Shown here: one piece after another, positions 1-11,399 of the stretch
Layout: each line of letters begins with the position of its first letter
Position numbering within the stretch: the stretch's first letter is position 1
Source of the DNA: Marsupella aquatica
Taxonomy: Eukaryota > Marchantiophyta
NCBI GenBank assembly: GCA_973895155.1
Contig: OZ316896.1
Coordinates: 20,956,001 to 21,020,000, forward strand
Direction: 5' to 3'
Length of the DNA stretch: 64,000 bases
Notes under the pieces: model-generated
The model's database searches: none
What the model was told of the DNA's origin: nothing
Seen by the model: the letters and a program-made list of their open reading frames with translations, nothing else
Made by a program: the position numbers and the translations under genes

Positions 1-3000
1 GGGAATGGCATCTTGCGCCATTCAATTTTATTTCAAGATGGCCTAATTTGGAGAGCTGCCCAATAGAAGTCGGCACGTCCTCCATGCCCCATAGTTTCAG
101 ACCAACCAGATCTTTTTGGAGGGCAGGGTTGAAGAGAACCTGACCATGACAGCTCAGCAAGACAAGCTGGGTTGGTAGCGATGTATCATCCGTCGCTCCA
201 ACAATCTGAATATCGTCGTTCATTTCCAAGAACCGCAACTTCTTCGTATTCTGGAAAGCCATTCTTGAACTCTGGACCTGAATAACCCCATTCTCATGGT
301 GGACCTGCAGGGCACGAACTTCCTGCAATTCCAAATGAAAAAAACCTTTAGGTTAACACTACCGCAACTTTTGGGTGAAGATGGATCAGCAATTGAAACA
401 AACTCGCCTTCTGTGGCTCATCCTCAGATTTATTGAACCACCCAAACACGTCTGCCCAGATGCTTCCTAGGTTAGCATTTTTCCATCGGAGGTGCTTGCA
501 CCCACCTTACATGACACGACTGGGGGCCCAAAGAAAAGAAGGAAAAGAGCCACACATGGCACTCATTCCCACTTCAACAAACCCTTTGCCAAAAATTGAC
601 CCAGTTCAAATGTAAACTTTTGCAAATGTTTACTTGGAATCTTGGCTAATGGATGCGAATTGCAAACTAAGATGTTTTAATTAAATACCTTTCCATGCGA
701 TGCATCTGATGTTCCAAGCAACTCAACTTCCCCATTTCTATTGCACATCCAAACCTGGTACTTGCCGTTGTGCTCAGGCTCAGATGCAATCATTCTTCCA
801 ACACTTCGGAGTTGCTCATGCACCTTGATATAGTCATCCTCTCCCACATCATAGACAAGAGACGTGTCTACCAAGGTTTGCCACAGTAACTCACTCACCT
901 CTCCATAAGCTGCTCTCCATGCCAGTTTGGCTTTACCCAATGTCCAGACCCAGCTCTCACAAAAGAAGTTTGTGGCATCCAAAAAAATCTCCTGCTCCTT
1001 CTCTCCAAGGCTGTCAAAACTCAGCCTCAACTTCGCCGATAATCTGTCGTTCAAGTTTTTCACTTTTTCTGCTCTCTGTAACACACTTAGAGTATCTTTC
1101 CAGACCTCGTGCTTCTCTTTCCCCCGTAGGTACTTCCCCACGACCTCTAGGGCTAGAGGCAGCCCATCGCATTTCCTGACAACGTCTTCAACAAGAATTT
1201 CCAGCTCCACATCTAGCATTGTTGGCTCTGGAAACGCATGCTTCATGAATAACAATTTAGCATGGTTCTCAGCCATGAAATGGACCTCGTGAATTGCGCC
1301 CACGTCCTTCAAAATGTCATGCTCACGAGACGTCCAAATGAAGCGGCTTGCTGGATCTGTATCTTCAGCTAAGTCAAGTAAAACATTAATATCACGATCA
1401 GAGACGTCATCCAAAGCCAGGAGCAACTGTTTACCCCTCAAGATAGACAAATTGCGTTCTCCTCCAACCTTCTTGCCTTGGAAATGCAAACATTTCCACA
1501 ACTCTTCCTTCACATCATCCTCCCTCCCTTTGATAAGTTTCACGTCTGAAACAAAGCAAGTATAATCAAACTTGGGCCCCAAAATGTTGAAGATCGCCTT
1601 TGCTCGCGTGGTCTTCCCTAGTCCTCCCATGCCAACCAAGCCTAGTGTTGTCACACTTTCCAGCTTGCTTAGGATTTTTTCTTCTTCACCGTGCATGTCA
1701 GTCATGTGCTGGGGTAGACGCTGGAAGTTTTGAGGGCGAGCACCTCCCACAGAAGTTTTGTTTTCTATCCTTGCTTTCTCCTGCAGTTCCAAGAATTGGA
1801 GTGGTCAAGATGTTTTGAAATTGGGAAGGAAAAAAGGTAACTATTGATAAAGCCCATAAAAAGTGCTAGCTTAACTGATGATACATGATGGGTCAAATGA
1901 CCCTGGAAATATGAGAAAGTGCTTGTCTCAGATGAATCTCGCGCTTTTACAAGAGAGATTCTGGCAATGTTTGAAATGGGGTCCTTCAGGGCCGAGATCC
2001 TCTTGGCAACTTCACTCACCAATTTAGAGACTGAACAGCTGTCTGCTACCACAAGATGGGAATACTCTGTCTCTTGGGCAGACACCTCTGGTAATCCATA
2101 CCCTGCAAGGCGAGAACACACAGTTGCTAAGTCCAGCCTTTGTCTAGAACCCCAAGACAGCATTCACCTTCTCTTCAAGTCCAAGTACAGTTGAGGGGCA
2201 AGTCAAGAGACACACTAGTACAAGAATTATGAGGGGTTGCTCTAGATGGGAAAACAAATCACCTAAAATAATGTGTACAGTCCAGACACTACAAGATAAC
2301 TAAAAAGTAATTGAGCAATAGGGAGCCCAGCTATCTGCAAAAGAAATAACGCATAACGTCGATCTCAATTCAAGCAGGCTTTTCCGATATGCTAAGCTTG
2401 ACATACCTGTGTTGGTGTTGTGCTCACGTTCGAAAGAGTCCATTATTGGGTTTTCCCGCAACTCACACTGTGTCATATTCTTGCTAAGAGACGTCTCACC
2501 CTCCAGTGGAGCCACAGGAGTACTTGGCAATATTGTTGGAACCTGCTTAGACCACTCTGTCACTTGGTTACTGAGAGACGTCTGGCTCACTTGAACCACT
2601 TGAACAGACATCTCGGTCCTCTCCATGCTCTTGAGAAGAGCTACCAGACTTGCATTTGTAAACTGCTCAGACAATTCTTTCATTTTCTTAGAGAGAGCAT
2701 CAAATTGCTCCTTATTTACAGTTGCAAGGCCAAATCTGGCAGTCCATTCAAGACAAACAATGAAAACCATTAGATTTCGCTTGAAGAATCAATTAAATCC
2801 ATACAAATCCACAATGACCTTGGCAAAAATCCAGCTTCCAAGAAAATATGTGCCCTAGAATGCACGAGCTTTAATGCTAAAAGCGGGTTAACATATATCC
2901 GGATACCTTATCAAGGCGCCACTCTTTGTGTATTTACAACAGAAGGAGACCCCCTTGATTGTCGCTATGAGAACCTTCTGTACCAGGTCACCATATATCT

Positions 3001-4490
3001 TCCGGGAGAAATGGATACGCTTTGACCATACACTTCCCAAGCTCTAACATGCTTTCCAAAAGAGCCAAGCAATTTCCAGAATTGTCGCTGACCAGATTTA
3101 CTCGCTCTAAAACATATGCAACCATTGAAAGCGCTACAGCAGCATAGTGCACGTTTCCAATTCCGCCCAGACATTGTTGTAGTAGAGTATATGATTCACG
3201 CGCTACCATGTTTCCAGAAGTCTGTCATTCCAGAACACAGATAGTTAGTGGCTGGAGAGCTCTTGTTGACTGGATGCCAGAAATCTAGCTTTAGAGAGCT
3301 TGGGAGCTTCCTCTGGGGGTACATGAAATGCTGTGAATTGATGCCCGAGTCATTCCCGTGAACAATGATCAGTGTTGTCGATCTATTGGCTGAACAAGGA
3401 GTGAAGGGATGCTTTGAGCATTTCCACAGGCAGATAATCCATGATTTCTAGTCCAGGCTTCAAATGATCTGTCATTCCATACACCAGGCATTGTGATCTA
3501 AAGCTGAAGCTCAGAGGAAGAGAAAACAAAATCAAGAACCCAAAGAAAGTAATTACCAAACTCGGCTTATAGCCGATCTCGCTGAATTTTTGCAGCATTA
3601 TCTCTGTATCGTTCACGATGCCAGTCACTTTGCACAGCAGTTTGCTGTCTCCTTTGATGGCTTTTTCGACTTTGTCTGTATCGTTGGTACTTGCAATTAT
3701 CACTTTGCTCATCAACTCGCTTTGTTCTTTCTTCACTCTTTTCCCCCACCACTTCTTGTTTACTTTTTTTAACTCCGCTTCCTCGTAAGCTTCTTGAATT
3801 CCCTGCGGTCCAAATGGCAGCCAAAATCGGAGGTTTCTTCTTCAGGACAGAGATTAACGGAGACATTCACAGTCAGTTTTTGAGCATTTCTGTAGCAATG
3901 ACCTTCGATTGGACAAAAGAAGACTCTTCGGCGAAACATAAGAACTTTTTAATTTCACCGGTCAGTTTATTTTGAGCTTGTTCGGATGGACAATTTCTTC
4001 CCTGTCGATTCAATACTTTCTATATTGAGGGAGTGTTAGTGCCTGTCACGACTGACTCATTCCCGGGCATTACAGGACTTCAGTCATTGACACAGTCACC
4101 ACTAACGGAAAACGAGATCTGGAGAGAGGCAGAAACTGATCAGACTGTAAATTAAATTGTCATTCACGTACGCACCTTCTCGATAACTTTCAAAACCTCC
4201 TGCAGCTCGTCAACATCTCCGAGCCGGTTGAGTTTCAGAAGGTTACAAAGCTCTTCAAAATCTGTGGACATCGTGTCCGACGGTAAAATTTGCTGCCTTC
4301 CCGTAGAGGCCTCGGCTTCCTCAACTTTGCCGGTGGCCGGCAGCAGCGTCGGCTTCGTCTCTTCAATTTCATTCTGAGCCCCACCAATGCTTTCGGCGAC
4401 CGGTTGCTGCATTGGCTTGGACCTTACTGTAGTTTCACGATCAGGAAGAAGGCTTCCCTTCCCGGCCAAACGGCTGGAGCATGTTGGCAC
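1..4490 (-). CDS. NB-ARC-LRR disease-resistance protein (NLR), left copy, partial at window edge
   Basis: Intracellular immune receptor of the NLR class. The clearest exon is 689-1780: P-loop GMGGLGKTT, kinase-2 LLLALDDV, RNBS-B SRFIWTSRE, GLPLALEVVGKYL and an MHD-like VHEQL. The next exon starts at 322 and runs off the window; it opens the LRR region (VPTSIGQLSKLGHLEI). Upstream coding segments lie near 1890-2163, 2300-2770, 2988-3209, 3383-3736 and 4164-4490. The piece at 2988-3209 is helical, with repeated leucines (GNVHYAAVALSMVAYVLERVN), and may be a HeLo or coiled-coil-like N-terminal domain; that is inference. Exact joins between the upstream exons are uncertain. The exon limits at 322, 689 and 1780 rest on clear GT/AG sites. 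It is a paralog of the broken NLR at 40221-43480; this copy keeps the nucleotide-binding motifs and looks functional as far as it can be seen. Confidence 0.75.
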
Positions 4491-4690
4491 ACGAAATCAA
4501 GCACCATCAGTAGGCACATCTCGGACTCCTGGTTTACCACAAGCAATTGATTTGATGCAAGTCTAGCGGCAGGAGGAGCCCCATATATAGGAACGACTAA
4601 ATATCCCGGCATGAGCGACTCAAGGGGACTCTGACAAGACAGTAGAATGTTCTTCACAAAAGCCGGAAAAGTAAATTACAAGAATGCATG

Positions 4691-6350
4691 CCGTCCGTCC
4701 TGATCAACGAATCCAATCTCCGATCTCCTCGGAGCCGCATTTTTTAAGCGTTAAGTAACACACACCCGGTGTGCTCTCTCCTGGGCACGGGCCTGGGCAT
4801 CCATCTCCTACTGCGGAGAAAACAGATAAGTAAGACGTGACAACGGGATGCCCAGGCCCGTTCTTAAAGTGTTTTTTTAACAATTTCGAGCCGGCTGAAG
4901 TGTTTTTTAAGCGTTAAGTAACCCACGGAATTCGGCTACAGGGGGGACATTCGCAGCTCCTGTACGTAAAGGTCCTCTAACGCGGTCTCGATCTGAAACG
5001 ACACTCTTTGTAGCTTAATTTCTGGGAAGGTCGTCATTCACCCATTCGGTAATCAATATAACGTACCCATTCATTCAAGACTTTCCTTTCCCGAGCTCCG
5101 GAATATATATATATTACTTCCAGCTAGTGTAAAAGGTTTTACGCGGATTGTTGAGACTAAGGGGGATAGCCCGAGCGCTGCAACTGTGAACCTGCTCGAC
5201 TAGATACATGAGAACGAAGGCCCGGAGCGCTCGGCAATCGAAGGAAGGACTTTGACAATATCAGCTAGCTCCGTTCCCGGTGCCAAACTTCGAGACCCAG
5301 TATAATTTTTGTCTATTGTATCTCGTAACGTCAGTGTGTTATAGAGACTAGCTCCGTTCCCCGATAATCTTCGAGACCCATGACAACTTTTGTCTACTTT
5401 TTCTCGTAAGTCCGTCAATTTTTTTCCTTCCCCCCCGTTTCCAGTCCTGTTTCGTTTCCCGTTTGATAGAACGAGTTCATTGGTCATTTACTTCACTTCT
5501 TTTTACTGATGCTCTCGAATGGAATACCCACGAGACGTTCGCTGTGGAAGTCAACAGATGAATTACTTTTCACCTTGGCCCATTTTTCTTGTGCAATTCC
5601 GATTTCATCCGTGGTCATCTGTTGGATGACGATGTTGTGTGTTAAACTATTGGGAGGCTTAGAGGCTCATCCTGTGGTCTAAGGAGCTGAGGCAGAATTA
5701 TTAGAATCTATCACTGTTGTACTGAGGAAGACGCACCGGAGGCCAGGTTAAGTAGAGGCTGGAGCAACCGGGAAAAGGGGAGGATCAACGGACCAGCAGA
5801 CTAACCTAAGATCAACAGCTAATCTGTCTGCCGTGAGTTGCGCATAAGCGACAAGGGAGCAACGGCACAAAGAGACTAGGAGCCGCAGCAGCCAGCGGCT
5901 AATACGTAACACAGCTTACGAGTAATACTGTTCTAACAAGAATTGCTTTATATTACTTACAACCAGCTCGTGGAGAAGACTTACCCTGGATGTTGAGATG
6001 ACATTATGTAAACTTACAGTGCGCACACTGGTGCAAAAAAATGCCAGCGTGTTGGGCTTAGGAGCCTTATACCCAACTTCTTAAAATTCCGGTTGTATAT
6101 CTCACGTTGAGCGTTGTTCTTTACTTAGACATGCGTCATCACTGTCTACCAGGGTAAGTCAAGAGGTTCCGTCTGGAAGATTAATTTTGCGTTTACTGAT
6201 GTAAGTGGTGTCTTGACTATGGAGGTCCGTGTATTTTAGTGGACGACTCTTCAGATTTTGCGTCCACCTCTCCTCTAAGTTGATCACGTTTGTAGGAGTC
6301 AGAGCTTTTTGCAACTGTGATAGCCTGCTCAATATATTTGGTTAATTATT
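4691..6350. other. Segmental-duplication block L, no convincing gene
   Basis: This stretch aligns by eye with 45960-46650 and 49512-50640, for example the shared text around 4775-4850 and 45965-46040, and around 5180-5260 and 49545-49640. A 95-codon minus-strand frame (5200-5487) contains an imperfect repeat of about 33 residues (GSRRLSGNGASL and GSRSLAPGTELA). The matching DNA in block R is riddled with stops, so it is probably not a conserved protein. No other supported gene. Confidence 0.55.
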
Positions 6351-6961
6351 TTGAGTTCCGTTCCAGAATGGATCAGGTTCCAGCAAAATTAAGAAGATCA
6401 GAAGCAGCCAAACTATAAAGACGAAACATTCTTCCACCAAATAAATATCAGAGGTACTGTCCAAGCACTAATTTTGGAGAGTCCCAATTACAACGAGCAT
6501 CTTCATACTACTACAAGTGATACTACGGGCAATAAAAGAACACACAAAACCTTTCCGATTCTGCTTACGAAACGAATAAAAGCGTGAGACATCAAACTTC
6601 TGCAAATATGTGCCCATCCGTTGCAGTTTTTCGTTCCTAATCTCTGCTGTTTTCAGGACGCAGCTGGCGTTGCAGCTTGTGGACCCCCGTGTGGACCACC
6701 ATCAGCAACTAAGGCGACCTCATAGATGTATGTTCCACTCCCTGCTGTTGCAAGACGACATGTTGGACACCTCAGGTCAGGATTATTAGTATACAGATCT
6801 CTGGTCTGTGCTTGCTAACCTTACCTATCACTGAAGACAAAGCATAAAAAACTATCACGAGGACCCAAATCTCAAGCTTGGCTGAGAAGCAAAAATGTCA
6901 GTAAAACTGAACCTCAAATACTGGCTAGAACATATTGTATGATACCTTTGAATGATGAGTG
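6351..6961 (-). pseudogene. DUF2854 gene remnant, 3' part (left of the large element)
   Basis: Matches the 3' end and last introns of the intact DUF2854 gene at 50640-51484. It stops exactly where the 23.7-kb element begins, and the rest of the remnant resumes at 30681. The block-L copy has no counterpart of the first five exons, so it cannot encode the plastid protein and was probably dead before the element arrived. Confidence 0.7.
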
Positions 6962-6965
6962 AAAG
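6962..6965. repeat. Target-site duplication, left (AAAG)
   Basis: AAAG directly precedes the left TIR and is repeated at 30677-30680 directly after the right TIR. The homologous unoccupied locus in block R has a single AAAG at 51485-51488 in the same sequence context (GAGTGAAAG / AAAGTATA versus CAGTGAAAGTATA). Confidence 0.88.
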
Positions 6966-6989
6966 ATCAACCTATTCATTAAAAGTATA
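6966..6989 (+). repeat. Left terminal inverted repeat of the large element
   Basis: 24 bp that match the reverse complement of 30653-30676 except at positions 5 and 22 (both A versus G). Flanked by the AAAG duplication. Confidence 0.88.
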
Positions 6990-7006
6990 TTATTATTTTA
7001 TTTATA

Positions 7007-7312
7007 GTGTACTTTTGGGCGAGGAAAAGTGTACATTTGGCCAATTAAAAGTGTACATTTGGGGATAAAAAATGTACAATTGGCCTAAAGAGTGTACATT
7101 TAGACAATAAAAAGTGTATACTTGAACATCAAAATAGGTACATTTGGCTTTAAAAGTGTACATTTGAGTACATTTGGCCTAGAAAGTGTACATTTGAGTG
7201 AAAGAAACATACATTTGGCTTAAAAAGTGTACATTTAAGTGCAGTTGGTCTAGAAAGTGTAACTTTGAGTGCAACAAAGTGTACATTTGGCCTAAAAACT
7301 GTACATTTTCCT
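7007..7312 (+). repeat. Subterminal repeat array (GTGTACATTTGG)
   Basis: About fourteen degenerate copies of GTGTACATTTGGCC at irregular spacing of roughly 17-25 bp just inside the left TIR. Three further copies lie just inside the right TIR (30572-30625) in the same absolute orientation, so they are not mirror images although the TIRs are. Subterminal repeats of this kind are common transposase-binding sites; that role is inference. Confidence 0.75.
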
Positions 7313-7597
7313 ACCAACTCTTATTATAATCATTTAAAAGAAAAGAATGAATAGAAAAATATTTTTAATTATGCAAAAAAGCAAACATTCATATTCATAA
7401 CGATCAAAAATTTAGAAAATGAGGAGATAGTATAATTAACACTCAATGACATGGTCTCACATTAAAACTATTAGAATAGTAAATAACTAGTACGTAAGTT
7501 ACTATGTTTGAATGAGTGTCGACTATTTACATAAAAACTAGGTAAGTAACTATCTAAATTAATTTAATTATTATAGCTTCGCAAGTAACAACTAAGT

Positions 7598-7680
7598 CTA
7601 CTTGTCCATTCTTTGGAGATAACTTTGGACAGTTTGTACTACTTGTCCATCCTTTGGAGATAACTTTGGACAGTTTGTAG
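7598..7680 (-). repeat. 41-bp tandem duplication at the 3' end of the first DUF7869 gene
   Basis: The text beginning CTACTTGTCCATYCTTTGG occurs twice in a row. The inner copy encodes the last residues and stop (7639) of the adjacent gene; the outer copy lies downstream. Confidence 0.7.
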
Positions 7681-10600
7681 AACATTTCGAGGAATCTTCA
7701 AACCTCTGCCCGCCATGTTTTCTTCTTTCATGCCAGATTTAAAACCATACATTGCAGAATTTGCATACTGCCAATGTTGAGCGTTCTCACCAAACCCTGG
7801 ATCTCGTTCCCATGTCTTAGTGGACATGAAGCAGTTTAGATACCGTGCACTCTCAGTCACATCAAGTTTAGAGTGTTTAGGCCTCCACCATTCGACTGGA
7901 AACATTGGAGCATATTGTTGAGGCAGAGGAGGGTTTGTTGGAGATGTAGTTGGGACTTCATGCTTAGGGTCCACCGAACCCAAAGCTCTCACCAACCAAA
8001 AATGACCTCCACCATTTTTATTCTCCCAGTCATCCTCAGGTCGAAGAAATACAAAGTTCCCTTCATGAATATCCTGTAGGGGAATCCACCGTCCTTGTTC
8101 TCTCTTAGCTCGAGATCCAACAAATGGTGTTGCTTGATCTTTCATCTCTTCCAAGACCTCATTTTGAAGAGCCGTCATCTCCGCATTCTCCTCATCTTCA
8201 CTTGGAGGACCACTTTGTTCTGGTTGGTTGACCTTGTAACCAGTGCCGTGGTTAGTCTTAGGCCAAAATCCATTTTTCAAGGGAAATTGAGTACTTCCCT
8301 CCCCTTCTAGTGCAAGCCCATTTGTCAACAACTCCACAATTCTCTCCCAATATTTGACAAGAGGAAATCTTTCCTTATATGCTATAGATGTCTCATCAGT
8401 GCAACTCCTTCTCAAAAAATCAAGATACTTGTTAAGAAATGGGATAATCTCTTCAAATTTTTTGTGTATCTCTCCAATGGATTTAGCTAAGGGCTCTCCA
8501 CTAGGTAAAAGAAGAGAATTTGTTGTCAGATCTATTGCCCAAATGCACCTTCCTCCAACTGGAGCCCAAGCTTGCTTTACATGGGACTTATACTGAAATA
8601 TTGGTACATTATCTCTCATAGAGAAAAAAAATGATACGGGTTTTGAGTGATCTTGAATATCTTTAACTCTGAAAGTTTGAAGATATTCTTTGTAAGATGC
8701 AACTTCTTGTATCAATCTGGGAACTGGATGAATGCTCTCACATTCCCAAACCTCTGCCATAAGAGCAAGGAGAGTTGCAACTTCCTTGTGTTGAACTTGA
8801 TATGATACCTTCGAAAAGAGTGCATCAACATCTTCGTGTGTATGACCAACCATTAGAAAAGACATTTGAACAGTTTCAAATACTCCTCTACTCACAAGCT
8901 CACTACAAAATGCCATGACAGTCTGGTTTTTGTTATCCTTTGGTGAGTTATCCATTTGTAGTGTTAGGTGCCTTGGCAAGGGCTTGCCTTGTTCCCCATG
9001 CATGTCCCCTCCTTGATCCTCACCATGTTGGGTGGAGACCGTCTCTGTCTGACTCTCGGCTGCATCTTCAGAACCAATATATCTATTCATTGGAATACTC
9101 TTTGGTTCCAAATATCCCTTAAAAAATGCATCAAAGTCAAGAAGGGCTTGAAAGAAAGGTCTATGAGGTTCCAAATAAAGATCATCCAACATGTCACCTG
9201 TCTTGTCTCCATTGTACTCTTCAAGGTCTCGAAGACACTTAGCCAAGGATGTCACCGTGAAATCAGTATCTTCTGGCCAAAGGCCAGTGACACTAAAGCG
9301 TGCATAGACTCCTGGATCCCTTCCGTGGGTCAACATCCCTGTGAGAGCAATAGGTAGTGGCATCCCATGACCTGAAAGCGATTTAGGAGTACTGACCATT
9401 TTTGGAATCCACGTCTTTGCTTGATCCATCTTGTCGTGAATGATGCAAAGATATTCCCCTGGATGTTCCTTAGCCATCACTTGATAAGCATAGTAAACAT
9501 ATCTACGTGACATATGCTCATGAAGATGTTGCGCTTGTTTTTCTTCAATTTCAGCATGCTCTTTTTTCCTTCTTTCTCGCATCAAACTATCTTTGTATTC
9601 ACAACAAAGAGTACACTTGGCAAATGCATCATCTTTATGGAAACTGAAGTTTGCGAATGATTTGCTCCAAATCTTGTACAGAGTATTCTCTGTTACTGGA
9701 GGAAGCCCCTCTTCCTTCATCTTTGTTCTCACATCTTCCAAAATCTCCAACTTCTTGTAACATGCTAGAAGACGATACTCAATGGAGTCTGTCCCATGAG
9801 CCCCAGCATAAGGTATATGAGGCATGGGCTCTGCATTTTGAGTCAAAAAATCCTCCAATAGAGCTCATGCATGCAAGGTATTTGACCTTGTTTTCATGGA
9901 GCCCGTGTTTCCATGGAACCCAATTTTGCAACCCTCCACATATCTCCTTTTGTAATCATAATATTTTGTGTGGCTAAAGCCATGGATGATTGCAAATGCA
10001 TGTCTACATACGACCATACCCTTGAGAACATGGTGCCCCTTATCACGAACATCATCTTCTCTATAGTGGAAGAGGTTGAAAATGTGTGATGTTTTTGACT
10101 CGCTAGACATCCCGTGAAATTCTATCCGGATATCTTCTATGTCTTCTCTTGGCATAGTCAGACAACATTTCTGCTTGCAAAAATTCTCTCTTTTAATTTC
10201 ATCAATCGAAGCTTCCGTTGTTTTTGAAACTGCCTTGGTTTCCAACAACCTTCTCTTCTTTTCAATCGGATCTACATGAGTCCTCTTGTTGAAACTGTAT
10301 GGCCTTGTGCGCGGCATTCCCCTATCATTTACATTTGGATAGAGATCATCCCTATCCACCGTCTCCATCCTCTCTGAACCTTTAACCAAAATGTCCGACA
10401 AAAATTTCCCGTTTGCAAGTAGTTTTGTTGAATCAATCCGCCACCGAACCAAAGTAATTACTCCCCTATGGAAATTGGGAAAGTATTGTGATTCCACCAC
10501 ATCTTTCACAACAATCCCTACTTGGTCCTCACCAAGGATTTCATCGTCAACCGCTGTCGTTTCTTGAGGCACAGTGATGGTCCCCGTGGCAACCCTATTG

Positions 10601-11053
10601 GTTCGATCTGAACCGATGTATAGTTCGACCAACTCTGACATCCAATTTGACTGTTGGAAATAGTCACAATTAGTTTTAGAAATTTCAGCTGAGGGAGACT
10701 CCGCAACAAAACTCCGCTCTATGTTGATATCATCGCCCGCATCCTTCTTTAAGATCTTTCTACTTCGGACATCTGCCACATCCTAGAGAACCCATGAGTC
10801 TTTTGCCTCGTCAATTGTTTCAGCCCCGCTGTGTTTGTAAGGTAAAACCCTACTCCCATGAATGACATCAGTGATCCTCACACTGATCCGTGATTCACCA
10901 AGTAAAATGTTGTGACATCTTTCCATTGGATTTGTATTGAAAACAACTCCAAGGGCTACACAACACCCAAAGATGAACATTTCAACCTCATCCCCTTGCC
11001 TCAGAGTGATCGATGAGTCCTCCTCTACAATTGGATTTTTTTCCAAATTACGC
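7639..11053 (-). pseudogene. DUF7869-domain protein, main part (candidate transposase), with nonsense codons
   Basis: One reading frame runs without a frameshift from 11053 to the stop at 7639. In-frame stops are TAG at 10783-10785 and TGA at 9865-9867. Near the N-terminus is a DUF8039-like domain (LRQGDEVEMFIFG ... HNILLGESRISVRI). The C-terminal core has motifs typical of DUF7869 proteins: CIIHDKMDQAKTW, LQMDNSPKDNKNQ and VGHTHEDVDALFS. These give three conserved acidic positions and resemble a DDE/RNase-H transposase, though that function is inferred. Cysteines in CTLCCEYK may form a small zinc site. The TAG replaces a Trp codon seen in the paralogous domain (CIIWD versus WVL-stop-D). The gene continues at 13869-14178 beyond the nested element; with that element removed the frame is 1,243 codons. 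Confidence 0.75.
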
Positions 11054-11057
11054 TCCG
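11054..11057. repeat. Target-site duplication of the nested element, left (TCCG)
   Basis: TCCG precedes the nested TIR and recurs at 13865-13868 after the other TIR. Keeping one copy joins the coding frames on either side exactly in phase. Confidence 0.82.
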
Positions 11058-11092
11058 AACACAGTGACGGACCAAACGAGAAGTATGACCAC
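11058..11092 (+). repeat. Left TIR of the nested element
   Basis: 35 bp, identical to the reverse complement of 13830-13864 except at one position (A versus G). Confidence 0.85.
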
Positions 11093-11399
11093 CGAACAAG
11101 AAGTGTGTTTTTGATTTCGTGAAAAATGGCGAAAAATCACTAAAATTAAGATCAAAAACGCTATTTTGAGGATGAATCCAAAATCGCATCCAACATCGGA
11201 TTTCAAATTGAGATACTGTCGACACAAAAACAAAGAATTGTCACAATCCAGAATTCTGATACACTTCATCTAAAAAAAGTGCAAATTCCAAAACCTAGAA
11301 AAACAATGCTTTTCACGTGATCCTTCTAAAAGCTAAATCCGAGCGTCAAACAAAACGATAAAACACAAGATTTCATTTTTGCCATCAAAATGGCAAACT

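Noticed and set aside
5200-5487. Repeat-containing 95-codon protein in block L
   Set aside because: The equivalent DNA in block R has multiple stops and variable copy number, so no conserved protein.
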